Assembly: GCA_005408345.1 (NCBI GenBank)
Contig: SEMN01000089.1
Location: forward strand, 248,001-312,000
Origin: Macquaria australasica
Lineage: Eukaryota > Chordata > Actinopteri > Centrarchiformes > Percichthyidae
DNA length: 64,000 bases
Direction: 5' to 3'
Part shown: one piece after another, positions 47,452-60,208 of the stretch
How the letters are laid out: every line of letters begins with the position of its first letter
Numbering within the stretch: the first letter of the stretch is position 1
Program-made: the position numbers and the translations under genes
The notes under the pieces: generated by a model
The model's database searches: none
The model's input: only the letters and a program-made list of their open reading frames with translations
Told to the model about the DNA's origin: nothing

Positions 47452-47507
<56 letters not shown>
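47452..47507. repeat. (GT)28 microsatellite
   Basis: 56-nt uninterrupted GT run. Confidence 0.97.
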
Positions 47508-47509
<2 letters not shown>

Positions 47510-48439
47510 TAAAATAGAGACAGACAGTGCTTCTCCACCAATGTGGGTTCACTCCTTCACTTGGGAGGTAAATACAGAAGACACAAATATTATTAACAAA
47601 TTATGCCTTATACCACAATCTCCCTCCGGAGATGACCCCCATCCAGCGGAAGATGTGTTTTTTTACAGGACACACACACTCACACACACACATAACGTGA
47701 CGACAGTGTGGGTCTGGATTCAATCTGGACGCTTCTATCAACAGGCCAACCCATTTGTCCTAAATCTCCATACTGTGTCCTGAGGGCCAATAGACAGAGA
47801 GAAGGGGAGAGAGGGGCGGAGGGAGGATGTAAGTAAGGAATTTTGGGTACTAGCCCAGCGTGGCTATATGGCTTTCATCTCCATACCACCTCCATTAGAC
47901 CATGCTTAAAGCGGCTGGCAGGTCAGGACTGTCCTGCAGTGGAAATGCTTGGCCCTGACCTGAGGGCTACTACATTTTGCAAGATAGAAAAAATGTGTTT
48001 AGAGTGATAATATCAAAGCAGAGAGTTTCACTTTGTTTAATTTCTAGTTGAAATTTAGAAACACACACCCTCAGCATACGTTGTGTGGAATATTTGATTC
48101 TGAAGACTTGTAGTAGAAAATACATATTTATATTTATTTATTATTCTCATCTGGGTCTGTATCTTCTATTAGAAACAAAAAAATCTACTTTTCAGTGGAG
48201 CCATTTCTGATCTGACAAACATCTTTGAGTTTTGGAACCTTGAATTTATCTAGCAGCTAGAATTAGTGGGTCTATCAGACCTTTCTTGATGGACGAAAAC
48301 TATTTGCTCAGAATTTGCTCTTTATTCCTCGACATATGTTTGAATTTTTTATATTTTTGTCGCTTTTGAAATGACTTTTAATCATTCCATTTGCATACAA
48401 TGTTGGTTTATAATGTACTATTGGTGTTATCTTGAGTCA

Positions 48440-48690
48440 GGCTTGGAGGTGTGCACTTCCAATGCAATTGGTTGTAGCCACACCTGTGGGTGGGACTAAG
48501 GCTGTTTCTTCAATGACACACACCTGAGTCTGTTTGATACCTCTGCTTGACAAAGAGCCAATTTGGGCTTGAAATGTTGTACCTTTCTTAATTTAATGAC
48601 TAAGAAATCTTAAAGGAAGCAGATGACTGTGTCATGAGTACAGTTTTTTCAAGTTGGTACCTGGACAAGATAGGTGTACAAATGTTTTCA
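48440..48690 (+). mobile_element. possible retroelement fragment with hammerhead-like motif
   Basis: Sequence TTGGTTGTAGCCACACCTGT ... GAGTCTGTTTGATACCTCTG is followed at 48545-48580 by CTTGACAAAGAGCC-AATTT-GGGCTTGAAATG. The AGCC/GGCT hairpin framed by TGACAAAG and GAAA resembles a mutated hammerhead ribozyme core of the kind carried by Penelope-like elements. No protein remnant was seen. Confidence 0.3.
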
Positions 48691-49507
48691 CTCTGATTGT
48701 ATGTAAGGTGTTTTATTTCAACACAGTCTCAGGAGGTTCTGTGTAACATGATACACTTGGAGTAAATCAATATGCCAAATGGTGCTCCATCCCTCCATTG
48801 TGTGTAAATAAATGTACAAACGTTTCACATCCAAAAGTATCTAAAATCACCTGTGTCCCAGGTATCTGAAGGGAGCAACTGAACACAATTTATTCAAAAC
48901 TGCATTTAGAAATCTCTTAATTTAAGGAACCAGCTGAAAAAACAATAAGTGTGCCTCGAGCAGTGAGGATAAGCAATTCCCTTTTGAGCACTTTGTCAGA
49001 AATTCATTGCGAGTAATCTCACGTCATTTATTTTTGTACCTGCTGAGGTATAATTGATTGAAATCAAGCGGTGGGTTAAGAATTAGGTTCTCCAATTCTC
49101 TTAGTTGGACCGTTGTTTGCCCACACTTTATTTTGTTACACCAAGCTCTCCAAACACGAGGAACCACTTGATATCACATGTCAGCATTCATTCTCTTGTT
49201 TCCTGTTGCTGGTTTGGCTTGTGTTTGTCTGACCAATGAATAAAACTAAACTAAAGAAAAGTACACACCACACTGAATTAAAAAAAAAAAAGATCCAAAC
49301 ATACGTGACATGAATGCACCCAATAAGAAAGCACTTTCATGTTGATTTTATTAGAACATAGATAAAGAACTGTGTTAATTTTCCAAGCAAAAACAGGCAG
49401 TAAATGTGTTCCTGGTCTTGTTCCAGTGGATAAAATGGATAAAAGAGCCCAAGAACATCATAGAATGTATTCACCAATCTAGTACCAGCATGTGTTTCTC
49501 AGTGTTT

Positions 49508-49509
<2 letters not shown>

Positions 49510-49561
<52 letters not shown>
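49510..49561. repeat. (GT)26 microsatellite
   Basis: 52-nt uninterrupted GT run. Confidence 0.97.
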
Positions 49562-49563
<2 letters not shown>

Positions 49564-50968
49564 ATAGGTGTTACTCATGTCAGCATGCATACCTCTCCGA
49601 GCCTGTGTGTTTTCATCACCTGATGTTTAGTGACGTCATCTCCGAGGAAGAAAAGAAATCAGGTTTTTGTTAGCGAAGTCCGCCTGTGTGCCAGTCTTTC
49701 CACTCATCTATGTATATGTTTATGTGTGTCTGGTTTCGTCTGTCTGTCTCACTCATGTATATATCTGGTGATCTGACCTTCCACCCTGCTACGCATCTAT
49801 CCATCTTCCTGCCTGCTGCTCTGTCAGCTTGCTTGCCTGACTGGTTGGCTGGCAGCTTTCTCCCTAAGAATCCGTAAGTAATGCTGGGTAGGTTTTCCAT
49901 TAGGGTCAGGTGCTGGAGACATAAATAGAGCATGAACAAGAGGGCGTCTTTCTTGGTCCTGTGACACTCTAACCTAATTTTTGAAATCTCTTATCTTTAA
50001 ATCATCAACTTTGTTTATCACAACACAAGACAGTTGAAATTCACTTGAGAAATATATCAATTTACCACCCTCACTCAGCTCAGAAATGCATTCACTGACA
50101 ATTTGCTATTTTGCTAACTAACTCTTTCCCAATGGTGGATTGAGTTCTCAAATTATTTGAAGCTTGGCAAGAATGAACCCTGGGATTTTTTTAAGAAGTG
50201 ACATATCTATATGTAATTTAGATTTTCAGAAACATTTAGAAACTATTGGAGAAGGAAATAATCTGAATCTGGGTGTAGAGATTTTTTAATTATTATTCTC
50301 TGTGTATAAGTCTAACTGTGTATGTTGGGTTCCCTGTGTCAGACCCTGCATGCATGTTATGGGTGCTTTTGTTTGGATGGCTCAGTGTAGATGTAAATGA
50401 TGGGTAGGCATTGTGTATGTGTTAAGGTGGTATGATGTGTCTTTAATAAAGACAAAAAAATGGTTTTAAAAGAAGTTTGCCTTTAAAAAAGGAGATAAAA
50501 AATCTATTGCATATACTTGACTTAAGGACCAAAGCAAACTGATCAGATTTTAAAGTCTGATACGTGGTTGAGGTTTGCACGCATGGAGATAAAACTCAGT
50601 TATTTTGATTTTTAAAAAAAAGTGGTGGGGCACTATGCTGTTTAATGCTGTCTTTCATTGTAGTGCCTTTTGTTGTTGTTATATTTGTCTGACTAATGCC
50701 ACAGACACAAAGGGAATTTCCAGAATAGGAATATGAAGAAGTTGCTTTTGATCCTACTGTGTGAGTATTGTGCTTTTCTTATGGTAATGTATGAATATGA
50801 TGAGAAATGGCACTGTTCATATGGAGCTCATGTGCACGACAACCACAACCTGTTTCTCCCTCAAGTGCGACTGAATGGCCTCCTTGTCTGTATAATAAAG
50901 GTTGTTTTTCACATACAGATACCTTGTCTTTCAGCTCCAGCTCCTCCACCTTAATGCACACGTGCGTG

Positions 50969-50989
50969 CACACACACACACACACACAC
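50969..50989. repeat. (CA)n microsatellite
   Basis: CA run of about 20 nt with degenerate CA flanks to 51000. Confidence 0.9.
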
Positions 50990-52676
50990 CAACACACACA
51001 GCGTCCTCCACCTCCCACGCCTCCTTAATGTTGTCTGCCACAACAGTTGCCATGGTGTCTCAGCTCGCCAGCTGTGCAGCACAATAACAAGGACGTGTGT
51101 ATTTCTGCGATAGTGTGTGTGTATGCTTGTGTTTGTATATTAATGTGTGAGCATATAATAAGATGCACTAATGTAATCTAATAGTGCATTTTACACTCAG
51201 TAATGTGCTATGATCCCTCAGAAACCATCAATTATGTTTTTCACATGTGGTCAAATGTTTGTGTGATGTCAAGTCTGACAAAGTAATTGCAGAGATGTCT
51301 GTATTTTTGTGCCATGTGATGCATTTGCTGGCAGCAGGAAATCAGAAAATAGCCTTTACTTGTTGCCATAGCACCACAGTAAAAGCGTCTGGATCATTAT
51401 GAGAAACAGGGTGAGCGATGTGAGATCAGCATGCTCACATGAGCTTAGATTTTGGATATAAAGTCACAGAATAGTCTGATGTTTGAAGAAATATTTAAGA
51501 ACCCCAAACTCCAAATCTGATTTATGAAGTCTAGACATATTCTAAAAAAACAACAGACTAAAAATAAACTATGCGTCAAAATAGGAAGTTGAGGTAGATA
51601 AAACTTCTTCACAAGTGCAAAATGTATTTAGTGTCTGATCCACAATTATTCCTCAGCAGCTACAAATAATTTCTCTCTCTTGCAAACTCAAAAAAACATG
51701 GAGGCTTTAGGCATTTCTCTTTAATGAAAAGTGGCAGTACTTAAGAAAACACCAGCTCCACACCTGCTATAATACGTCAAGTGATCCACACTTTGAAAAA
51801 CACCAACAAAAACTCCTTTTCACTTTGTCTTCTTTCTTTTGTCGCCAACACAGTTCTGCCTGACGCAAAGGGTTTGGACCCACTCTTGAGTAAACTAAAG
51901 GAACAGCCACTGAGGAGTCTCTCTCTCTCTCTCTGTTGAGCGAATCTCCAGAGACGCCTGAGTGGAGGGTTTGGAATAGCTTGAATAATAGAATAAAATG
52001 TCCACTGAGTGATGTGACGTGAGTGTGCTGGCTCAGCCTCCTTCAGCTGAGGGATAGCATCTCTCTCGGCACATTTTACCCAAACAATTTGTGTGTCTGT
52101 GTGTGTATTTGCACACTGGCTTTTGTGTGTATGAATCTGCCATCATGGATGTTTGAGATCTATTAACGACCATTCTGGGACATTTTGAAGACTTGAGATT
52201 GAGTTTATGAGAGTATATAAATTTACACAAACTAGACATTTGGTTTTAAGTATTCTGAGTCCAAGATGTTGACCCAGGCTAGATTAATAATTGTGCAAAG
52301 CGGGCAACTGTCCAAAACCCCCAGTGGCCTGAAAAGCCTAAAATTCACAGTGTGTCAATTGGGTTTTGGTCATTTGATTTATTGCAAATTTCTTTAGGAA
52401 AGTTGCATCATTTCTGTACATTATGAGCTAAGGCAGCATCTATATTATTGCTCTACATTATAGCTTATATCTTGAGGCCCTGGGTGAAAATCTAGTTTTC
52501 TCACCTTTGTGATTTTAGTTTATATGCCAGACTATTTCTTGGTTGGGAGTTATAACTTGCCTGGCAGCTGCCAAGAAATAGTCCAGCACATATCACCCTG
52601 TAAAACGTTGAATTGTCATTTTTACACTGCAGTTATTGTACGTATGAAACAATCAAGATATAACGTGTTACTTAGT

Positions 52677-52859
52677 GAGCTTTAGAGGTGCTGGTAGGCC
52701 AATTTTGTTACCTTTGGACAGAGCCACGCTAGCTGTTTCCCCCTGTTTCCAGTCTTTGTGCTATGCTAAGCTAACCTACCCATCTGCTGGCTGTCGCCTT
52801 ATGTTCAACAGATAGATGTGAGAGTGGTATTGGTCTCTTACTGGATAAGAGACTGATCC
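52677..52859 (+). repeat. teleost interspersed repeat, copy 2
   Basis: GAGCTTTAGAGGTGCTGGTA, then TTACCTTTGGACAGAGCCAC, CTAGCTGTTTCCCCCTGTTT and TATGCTAAGCTAAC. Less decayed than the copy at 479-645. Confidence 0.75.
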
Positions 52860-54756
52860 ATGTACACAGGGTGATTGGGTGAGTGTCCATCCAATCACCT
52901 GCTTGCATGTAAATTACTTTGCTTAGTGTTGTCAGCGCTTTCTCTAATCGCTTGTTTTTTTATGCAAATCCAGTTGAAATGAAATCACACAAGCACCAGA
53001 TACAGAGGGGAGGGCATCAGTGCCTGAGTATAACATACATGGCCTCAACTGCTTTTATTATTCTGCTCGTTTTCTATGATAATCAGCTCAATCTGGTGAC
53101 CATTTCACTTGTTTCCAATGCAAATCAACTTGTCTCGTGGATTTTCAGGTGCCAGGTATTTCTCGAAGCTAGTACAGGACACGGGTTGCTGCACTTAAAA
53201 TGATGCAATATCCAAAATAAGACAATCCATCTTAGAAAAGTGGAGTGGAATTATTCAGAAATACAAGATCTGAGGACTTGTATTTTAACTCCTCTCTTTC
53301 TTCTGTGTCTGCTTTCTTTAGTGGTTGTGTTTTTGGTACAGTGCACCTTTACCCCATATGTCAATGTTAAACTGTTGTTAGTTATATGAGGACAGGGTGT
53401 TTTAAGGAATAAATGCCACTAAGTTCTTCGACCTTATTTAGCTAAATATTGTTAGGTGCTATAATACAGTTTACAGTTCTCTCTGTCTGTCATTGTTAGT
53501 TTGATCAGGCCTCTATGAACTATTTTGAAACAAACCAGCACAAGTGACATTGCTTGGACATACCTTTCATCTGTGTTAATCAGTGTGTGTGTGTGTGTTT
53601 GGATTCCCAAGATTTTTCCAATATTCAGTTTTTTACTAGCATGCATGTGTATATAGTATTCATACATTCAGTACATGCCTACATGTGCTTGTGCATTCAC
53701 AGAACTGCAGGTACAGTATCTTTGCATAGCTGTTTACACACTCAATGAATGTGGCTGTGTGTGATCTCTGCAGAATGTAAGTCACCAGGCCTAAAGCATA
53801 TCAAACCTTTATCTAAGTCAAACTGAGCAGCCTCAGTTCTTCTCAGCTCAGGGTATAAATATTTAGTCTGCAGTATAAACACGGCAGCCTTCTAGGCATG
53901 CTCTGGTCACAAATGACAGCGATGCTTTTATCCTTCTACTGATAATATGGGTGAGAGACAAAACTGTTGATTCATCCAAATATGCGACGCATGTAGCTAT
54001 GAAGTTATGTCGCTCTGCTAAACTGTCAAGTCTGAAGCAGTCCTTTGAAATGATCTGTCTTTATCAGAGATATGATATTTCTGAGAGATGCCTTGAAACA
54101 AGCTGCTCATTGGAAACAATCTGCAGTAAATTGACACAAATTAACATGGTTTTGACTGATATAAAATTGTGACAAAGAAATACACAAAGAAGCGTCCATA
54201 TATCCTCGCTATCATTATTTCTTGTGCTCCATACTAATACCTCAACATGTGATATAAAATGGCTTATATATGATGTAGTGTAATCTGGGGGATTACTATT
54301 ATCTTTTAAGTGATCAAATGCAGCTCTAAAGCTAAATGGTAGGTATTCATAAATAACATGTGGCTTATTTGTGAAGTAAATTGGTAAATTCCACATGAAA
54401 AATAGTCTGCTGATCCGACCTCCCAGGAACTACTTTCCTCTTTGCACTGTAGAGGTGGACATTGGACAGTGGTAGATCCTTTACAAATAAATGTCAAGGC
54501 ACAGAGGGTGCACACTCACCTAAAATACATCAGCCATGCTAAATTAATGATGTTTTCTTCTTCTTTTCAATTCCAAGTAACATTTATACAAAAGGTTTAG
54601 TTAAAACTTAACTTACTACAGTGTCAGTCTTCTTCCTTTGGGTTGTGCTTGTCTTTTTTTTCTGTTTTCTTCAGTCTTGTAAAAACCAAAGTGTTAGCGT
54701 GGCGTACAGAAGTTAATAATATACTACATGGATGAATGTGATGTTTATGCTCATGT

Positions 54757-55352
54757 TACTTAAAGGCTAAGGTTGGTGTAATTTTATGTTTTTCTTATCA
54801 TCAACAAATTCCATAGAAAAACCCAAACCAACTATGTATTAGTCCCGTCTGTGGCATTCATTCCTACTGAAGACGGAAATGTTTAAAAATGGATCACAAA
54901 TATAAAGCGTCATTTTTTGAAAAGGCTCAGAAATTTCCAAAATCAGCTGGACACTGTGATTTTTAGCAAACGGTACTCAAACAGGAGTAAGTAGAGCATT
55001 TGTTGGGGACTATTTCCAGCTGTGGATGAATACACATTTAGTGCTCTTGTGAGTGTTTCTGGCAGCAGGATGGTGTATGTGGGATTGACTCAAAATAAAC
55101 TACAGTGACTGTTTTCATGGTAATGAAAGTCATGTGTCACATGTGGCTCACTGAAGTTTTTAATAGTGTTTGTACAACTATGGGGACTATGGCACAGAGG
55201 AATAAGATCCGGCTTTGGCTACACAGACAGTCCTTGTTGTTAGAAGGACCAGTTTATTGTTGGTTTTTAAATTGAATTTGTTGATGATAAGAAAACAAGT
55301 TATTTAACCTACCAGCCAACCTCCCAAAAACCTGCACTGTTCCTTTTAAAGT
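54757..55352. mobile_element. MITE with terminal inverted repeats
   Basis: Left end (54757-54846) and right end (55246-55352) are inverted copies: the 19-mer TTCTTATCATCAACAAATT at 54792-54810 is matched exactly, in reverse complement, at 55275-55293, and AACCAACTATGTATTAGTCC pairs imperfectly with GGACCAGTTTATTGTTGGTT. The interior has GGCTCAGAAATTTCCAAAAT and no coding capacity. About 0.6 kb, non-autonomous DNA transposon. Superfamily not assigned. Confidence 0.75.
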
Positions 55353-55486
55353 ATATACTCAAGATTTGTATGCAGACACACACACTCACACACTCAAACG
55401 CACAAAGGTTTTATGTTCTGAGGAGGCTTTTAATTTCCCAGACAGTATTGTCATGTGGTTTAACATGAGCTTCACCAAGCAGACTC

Positions 55487-55489
<3 letters not shown>

Positions 55490-55558
<69 letters not shown>
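55490..55558. repeat. (GT)34 microsatellite
   Basis: 69-nt GT run. Confidence 0.97.
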
Positions 55559-55560
<2 letters not shown>

Positions 55561-55726
55561 GGTGGAGGCGTAGGATGAGTAGAAGAAGAAGAAATAAGTG
55601 GAAGAAAGACAGGAGGTGGGGGTTGACGGATCCATCCCATCTCTTTTTCTCTCTCTGGAATGCAGCTGAAATCCAAGCACGACTCCCCTGTTGGCTCCAC
55701 CCACACTCCCACCACCTCATATCATA

Positions 55727-55728
<2 letters not shown>

Positions 55729-55763
<35 letters not shown>
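55729..55763. repeat. (AC)n microsatellite
   Basis: 35-nt AC run between two GT runs. Confidence 0.97.
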
Positions 55764-55764
<1 letters not shown>

Positions 55765-55873
55765 GCTGGGTTTGCACTTGCTATTCCCTCTGTTAGGTCA
55801 TTATAACCATGAAATAAGTAGTTGCCTGTTCTAACCTGTCCAGATGATATGTAGCCTCATGCACACTCCTTTT

Positions 55874-55874
<1 letters not shown>

Positions 55875-55917
<43 letters not shown>
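55875..55917. repeat. (GT)n microsatellite
   Basis: 43-nt GT run. Confidence 0.97.
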
Positions 55918-55918
<1 letters not shown>

Positions 55919-57547
55919 GAGAGGGAGTCCATTCCTAGAAGAAACAAATTCAAAAACTAGGCCTTGACAGTGAAGTAAATGGCTTGCCAGGTTCTCAACC
56001 AGGCTTCAGCTTTTGGTTGATATATTTTAATAGTAGTTTATGTTAAAGCGGCTCAGGTTCTCTAATACTTTTTGAAAAAAATAGAGCTGTTCTGGATGTG
56101 GAGATGCAGTGAAGGTTAGAATAAATGATTTCACTTGTTGCCAAAAAATTTCACAGCATATGTAAATGATCCATATCTGATTCTCTGTTACTGTTTGACC
56201 CTGCCAGTTATCCATATTTATATCATCCTCTTAAGCTTAATTTCAAAGACATTTTCCTTTTGCTTCTTTGCAATATTTCAATCGATAGTCTATGATACGC
56301 TTTTGTAAGTAACACAACATTAAACTGAAATCACAATATGCTCCAAAACTGACTTCATCAGTGAAAGAGAAGCAGGGTTTGAGGTCTTTGAGTTCTTCCA
56401 CACTGTCAGCATGAATCATTCCTAATTTCTCCATTTTCTCTATGGAGTAAAATACTGATCCTTGATATTCAAGATGCACTTGTTGCACTTGCATATACCC
56501 AACCATAATCTCCACAGTCAGTAACATAGTGGTAAATAAAAAGGAAACTTATGATCTTCAGATGATTTTGGTTTAATTTCCTGTAAAATGTGACACTTTC
56601 CACAGTTTGTTATAAGGATTTGTACTGAGACCTATGGAGGTCACACATTTTGCACAGAAATCATTGCTGAACCTGTGCTGCTGAGTAACTCAAATGTAAA
56701 TGTTTCCTGCAAATGCCACTCTCAATCACTCCTATACATAACATTAAACGGCCATAATGTCAGGTAAGGTATGAAGGATGTTTAAGATAAATGACGTGTC
56801 TTTCTTGCTATTTTTAATTCTATTCATAATTTCAGTCGATGTTCCTCATGTCTGATTTTTTTCCATTGCCGAGAAACCTGCACCAACTGCGTCAGAGCCT
56901 TTGAACATATAAACCATCTCTTAATGCTTACGTTCGAGAGGGATGATTTCTTTGTTCTCACTCTTGCAGCCAGGGTCAGCGCGGTGTTTACATCACTGAG
57001 CTGTTGCCATGGCAACAGACAGCACCTTGCAGTCAGAAAGAGGAGAGTCTGCAGTGTTGGATTTAGAAATCCTTGAAAGTGATATGCAACAATGCAAAAC
57101 AGGAGCAGATCCAGTGCAGGTGCATTATGCTACACAGAGCTAATTATCAGGAAATGATCAAGAAAATGTCAAATATGTGTTGCCTTTTGATCTTAAACAC
57201 AGGTCCTTATTCCATTGTAGCAGATTAATTAAGTAACTTTATATGTTGTGCAACATTGTTCGATAAATAGAGCACTATACCAAAGTAACACACACCCAGA
57301 TTAGGTGCCGCTTTTAAGAACTGAGCTACATTTCGGCAAAACCAGAAAATTAACATTATACGGTCCATAAACATCATGGTTTGATAGCATAGTGACCTGT
57401 GGTCCAACATCGAAACACATCTGTAAACACAGATCATCTGAACTTAAATAGAAAGTCAGATTTAAGATGTGGTGATGATGGGAGGATGACTAAGGCCATT
57501 ACGAATACTGTACACAGAGAGGCAGAGCTAAGGTAAATGGGAAAACA

Positions 57548-57905
57548 CTAGGGCCAAAACCGATACATCAGCATGGTCAATATTATCAATCGATTTTAGC
57601 TTATTTTAGATATATTGATACCAGCATACAGTATATGTTGTCTGTAAGTTACAAGGAATTGCAGTACAGAAATGCGTTGGAAGTAATTTAGAAACACTGC
57701 CATCATCACATAGTTTGACCACCAGCGAGCACTGACAAGTTGATTTTTTTTTATTGTAAAATGTCCCACTCAGCACATATATTGGTCACAGTTCTTTAAA
57801 AACCAAATTTATACCACATTGTGTTATGTGTTCAAGTTGAAAAACTCTCAATTTTCTCATTTTTAAAACTCTAAAACATCGAATCAGTATCAGTCGGGCT
57901 CTAGA
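57548..57905. mobile_element. MITE with GGGCC...CCGATA-type ends
   Basis: Left end CTAGGGCCAAAACCGATACA and right end (reverse complement) TAGAGCCCGACTGATACTGA are imperfect inverted repeats about 0.36 kb apart. The interior is AT-rich and non-coding. Teleost genomes have abundant short elements ending in GGGCC-GACCGATA; the family is inferred from memory. Confidence 0.6.
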
Positions 57906-59403
57906 AACCACAGTGTACAGTGATGTACAGTTTACCACCATCCTTAAATCCACTGTAGATTCCCAACTAAATCCTGTAAACACACTCAATGAACCAAATC
58001 CAAACATCTATTTTGTACTGTTACGATTGCCCAGCGTGTTGGCTCTTTAACAGCTAACTGTCTCCGCTGTGAACAGAGAGCAAAATGGAAAGATTTAATA
58101 ACTTCATAAAGCCAAAAAGCATGAAGACATGCAGGTAAACATTCAAAGTACAAATTCAAGCACACACTGCACATCTGCACACACACACCATTTGACTGCG
58201 GTAAGTCATTTCAGAGCCTATTAAATCTCCATTAACACACAGCCTCCCTGCTAGCCCGAGCTAATCCAACCCAGGTGTGTGTGTTTGTGAGTGTTTTTAC
58301 CCCATCTCTCCACTGCTCCCTCATTCTCCTGGCCTTCCCTTTTCTTTCCCTCTACGTCCTCTCTATCTCTTACTCTCTTCATATCTCCCCGTTTCATATC
58401 TGCGCTCTGACAAAAGTCTCCATTTCCCACGCTCTCCCTTAAACCCGGCAGCTCTGCAACAGCAAACCTCTTCCAATTAGGTCAAATTAAGACAAATTGC
58501 AGCTCTCAGTGGGGAAACCAGACTGACACACCTCACTGTTAATCTTGCGCAGTCATCTCTAAAGTCACCCACAGTCTAGAGAAGACAGCCGAGTCGATTC
58601 GTCTCTCCTCATCATCACCTCAGGTTGATGGCTCAGGCTTTTATTGATTCTTTAAATGTGTATCGCATATGCTAGTTTACGCCTGGGCCGCTACATTCAT
58701 CCGTGAGCCATTTTCATCCCTTTATCTTTATTTAAAGCGTCTGAGAGTGAACGACAGAAACAGACAGAAAGAGACAACACATCTGCTTTCTATTCAGCTG
58801 AGTGCCTGAATGATGAGGCCGAAAAATGATGCACAGTGACAACAACAGGGTTATAAAATCGACAGAGTGATGAACTGAATAGAGGTAGAGGACAGAAAGA
58901 CGCAAAGACGAATGATGGCTTCTTCTTGGGAACATAAAAGTGGCAAGCATTGGTATACTTTTAGGTTTTCTTTAGCCACGGTGGCTATTGCTGCTCATGT
59001 CAACTGCCCGCTTCTGCTTCTGTTTATTGCAAACAAACCGCTGTTGCTGGTGCTGGAAATGTAAAATGTATCCCTCCCTGCGCTGGTGGAATTTTTCCAG
59101 GAAAGACCTACTAGACGCCAGGTGTTCGGAGAGGTAAAACCCTTCCTGAGCTGGCATTAAGCTGATTTGCTCTTGTGTTATAGCAATCATCCAAAATTAT
59201 CATTTATTTACAGTATTAGAAAAAGATATATAAACAGTTTTTAGACTCTTGGCATGCCTAAACTTCATTTTACTTTAACCCAAGCCCAAACGCAAGCTCC
59301 TCCTTTAAACTTTTTCCCAGTCTAAGTCCAAAAAGTAGGCCAACAATACAGTTTTTTTTAATCTTGTGGGGACTACTGGATCTCGAAAACTAATATCTTA
59401 CAC

Positions 59404-59405
<2 letters not shown>

Positions 59406-59438
<33 letters not shown>
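59406..59438. repeat. (CA)n microsatellite
   Basis: 33-nt CA run. Confidence 0.96.
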
Positions 59439-59439
<1 letters not shown>

Positions 59440-59552
59440 GAACACACACACATAAATGTTCTGGGAAGGTACTCTGCAGGAGAGAATATGATCTCTGCTT
59501 GGAAGTGACGCTGTTCCCTACTAAAGCAGTACAAACATACAATGTTATGTTT

Positions 59553-59554
<2 letters not shown>

Positions 59555-59631
<77 letters not shown>
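59555..59631. repeat. (GT)38 microsatellite
   Basis: 77-nt GT run, the longest pure array in the window. Confidence 0.97.
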
Positions 59632-59633
<2 letters not shown>

Positions 59634-60134
59634 TGTGTGGGTGTTGCTGACAGTGCAAACAACTCCACTCCACTGGAGAATACTTTGTAAGTGTATAATA
59701 ATAACAGCACAGGCCCACATTTACCAGAAGATTTTATTGTTTGAATGGTTTAAACAGTATGGAGGGAGGGCTGTATTTATAGGAAAATCTATGCAGTTTG
59801 ATTGTTTAAGTGCTCTGCAGCCCACATCAGATCTTGTAAGGTTTATATGTAAATGTCTGCGGTCTAACGTACTGTCAGCCTGTAAAATATCCTTTTCAAG
59901 TTAACACATTTCAGGAACTAGGATCAAATTGTTGGGTTTGTCTCCCCGTCCAATGCATTTTAAACAGTTTTATTTGGCCCCAGTGCTGTGAAATCTGTTC
60001 TGACCACAGCTGGTATCAGCTATTGTAATGTTTTTGTAAGATACTTATGACATAGAGGGGCTGAGGAGACATATGTGCTCAGCTGTGACTGTCCACAATG
60101 CAGCCCACCCACATTTGTACTGTTATTCATCATT

Positions 60135-60174
60135 TGTGTGTGTGTGTGTGTGTGTGTATGTGTGTGTGTGTGTG

Positions 60175-60207
<33 letters not shown>

Positions 60208-60208
60208 T
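60135..60208. repeat. interrupted (GT)n microsatellite
   Basis: 74 nt of GT with one AT and one GC interruption. Confidence 0.97.

Larger units (their letters stand above)
41900..54756. other. upstream flank or 5' intron of arhgap6; no gene seen
   Basis: No exon recognised on either strand, and the long ARHGAP6 first exon was not found. Contents: retroelement tail (42120-42300), T17 run (42936-42952), GGGA and CA/CG tracts, several GT/CA microsatellites, the dispersed repeat cluster at 46476-46960, a possible retroelement piece at 48440-48690, and a repeat at 52677-52859. Confidence 0.65.
55353..57547. other. microsatellite-rich stretch; no gene seen
   Basis: Three long dinucleotide arrays between 55490 and 55917, then AT-rich sequence. 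A 94-codon minus-strand open frame at 56243-56527 starts with ATG but resembles no family I know and is not annotated as a gene. Confidence 0.6.
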
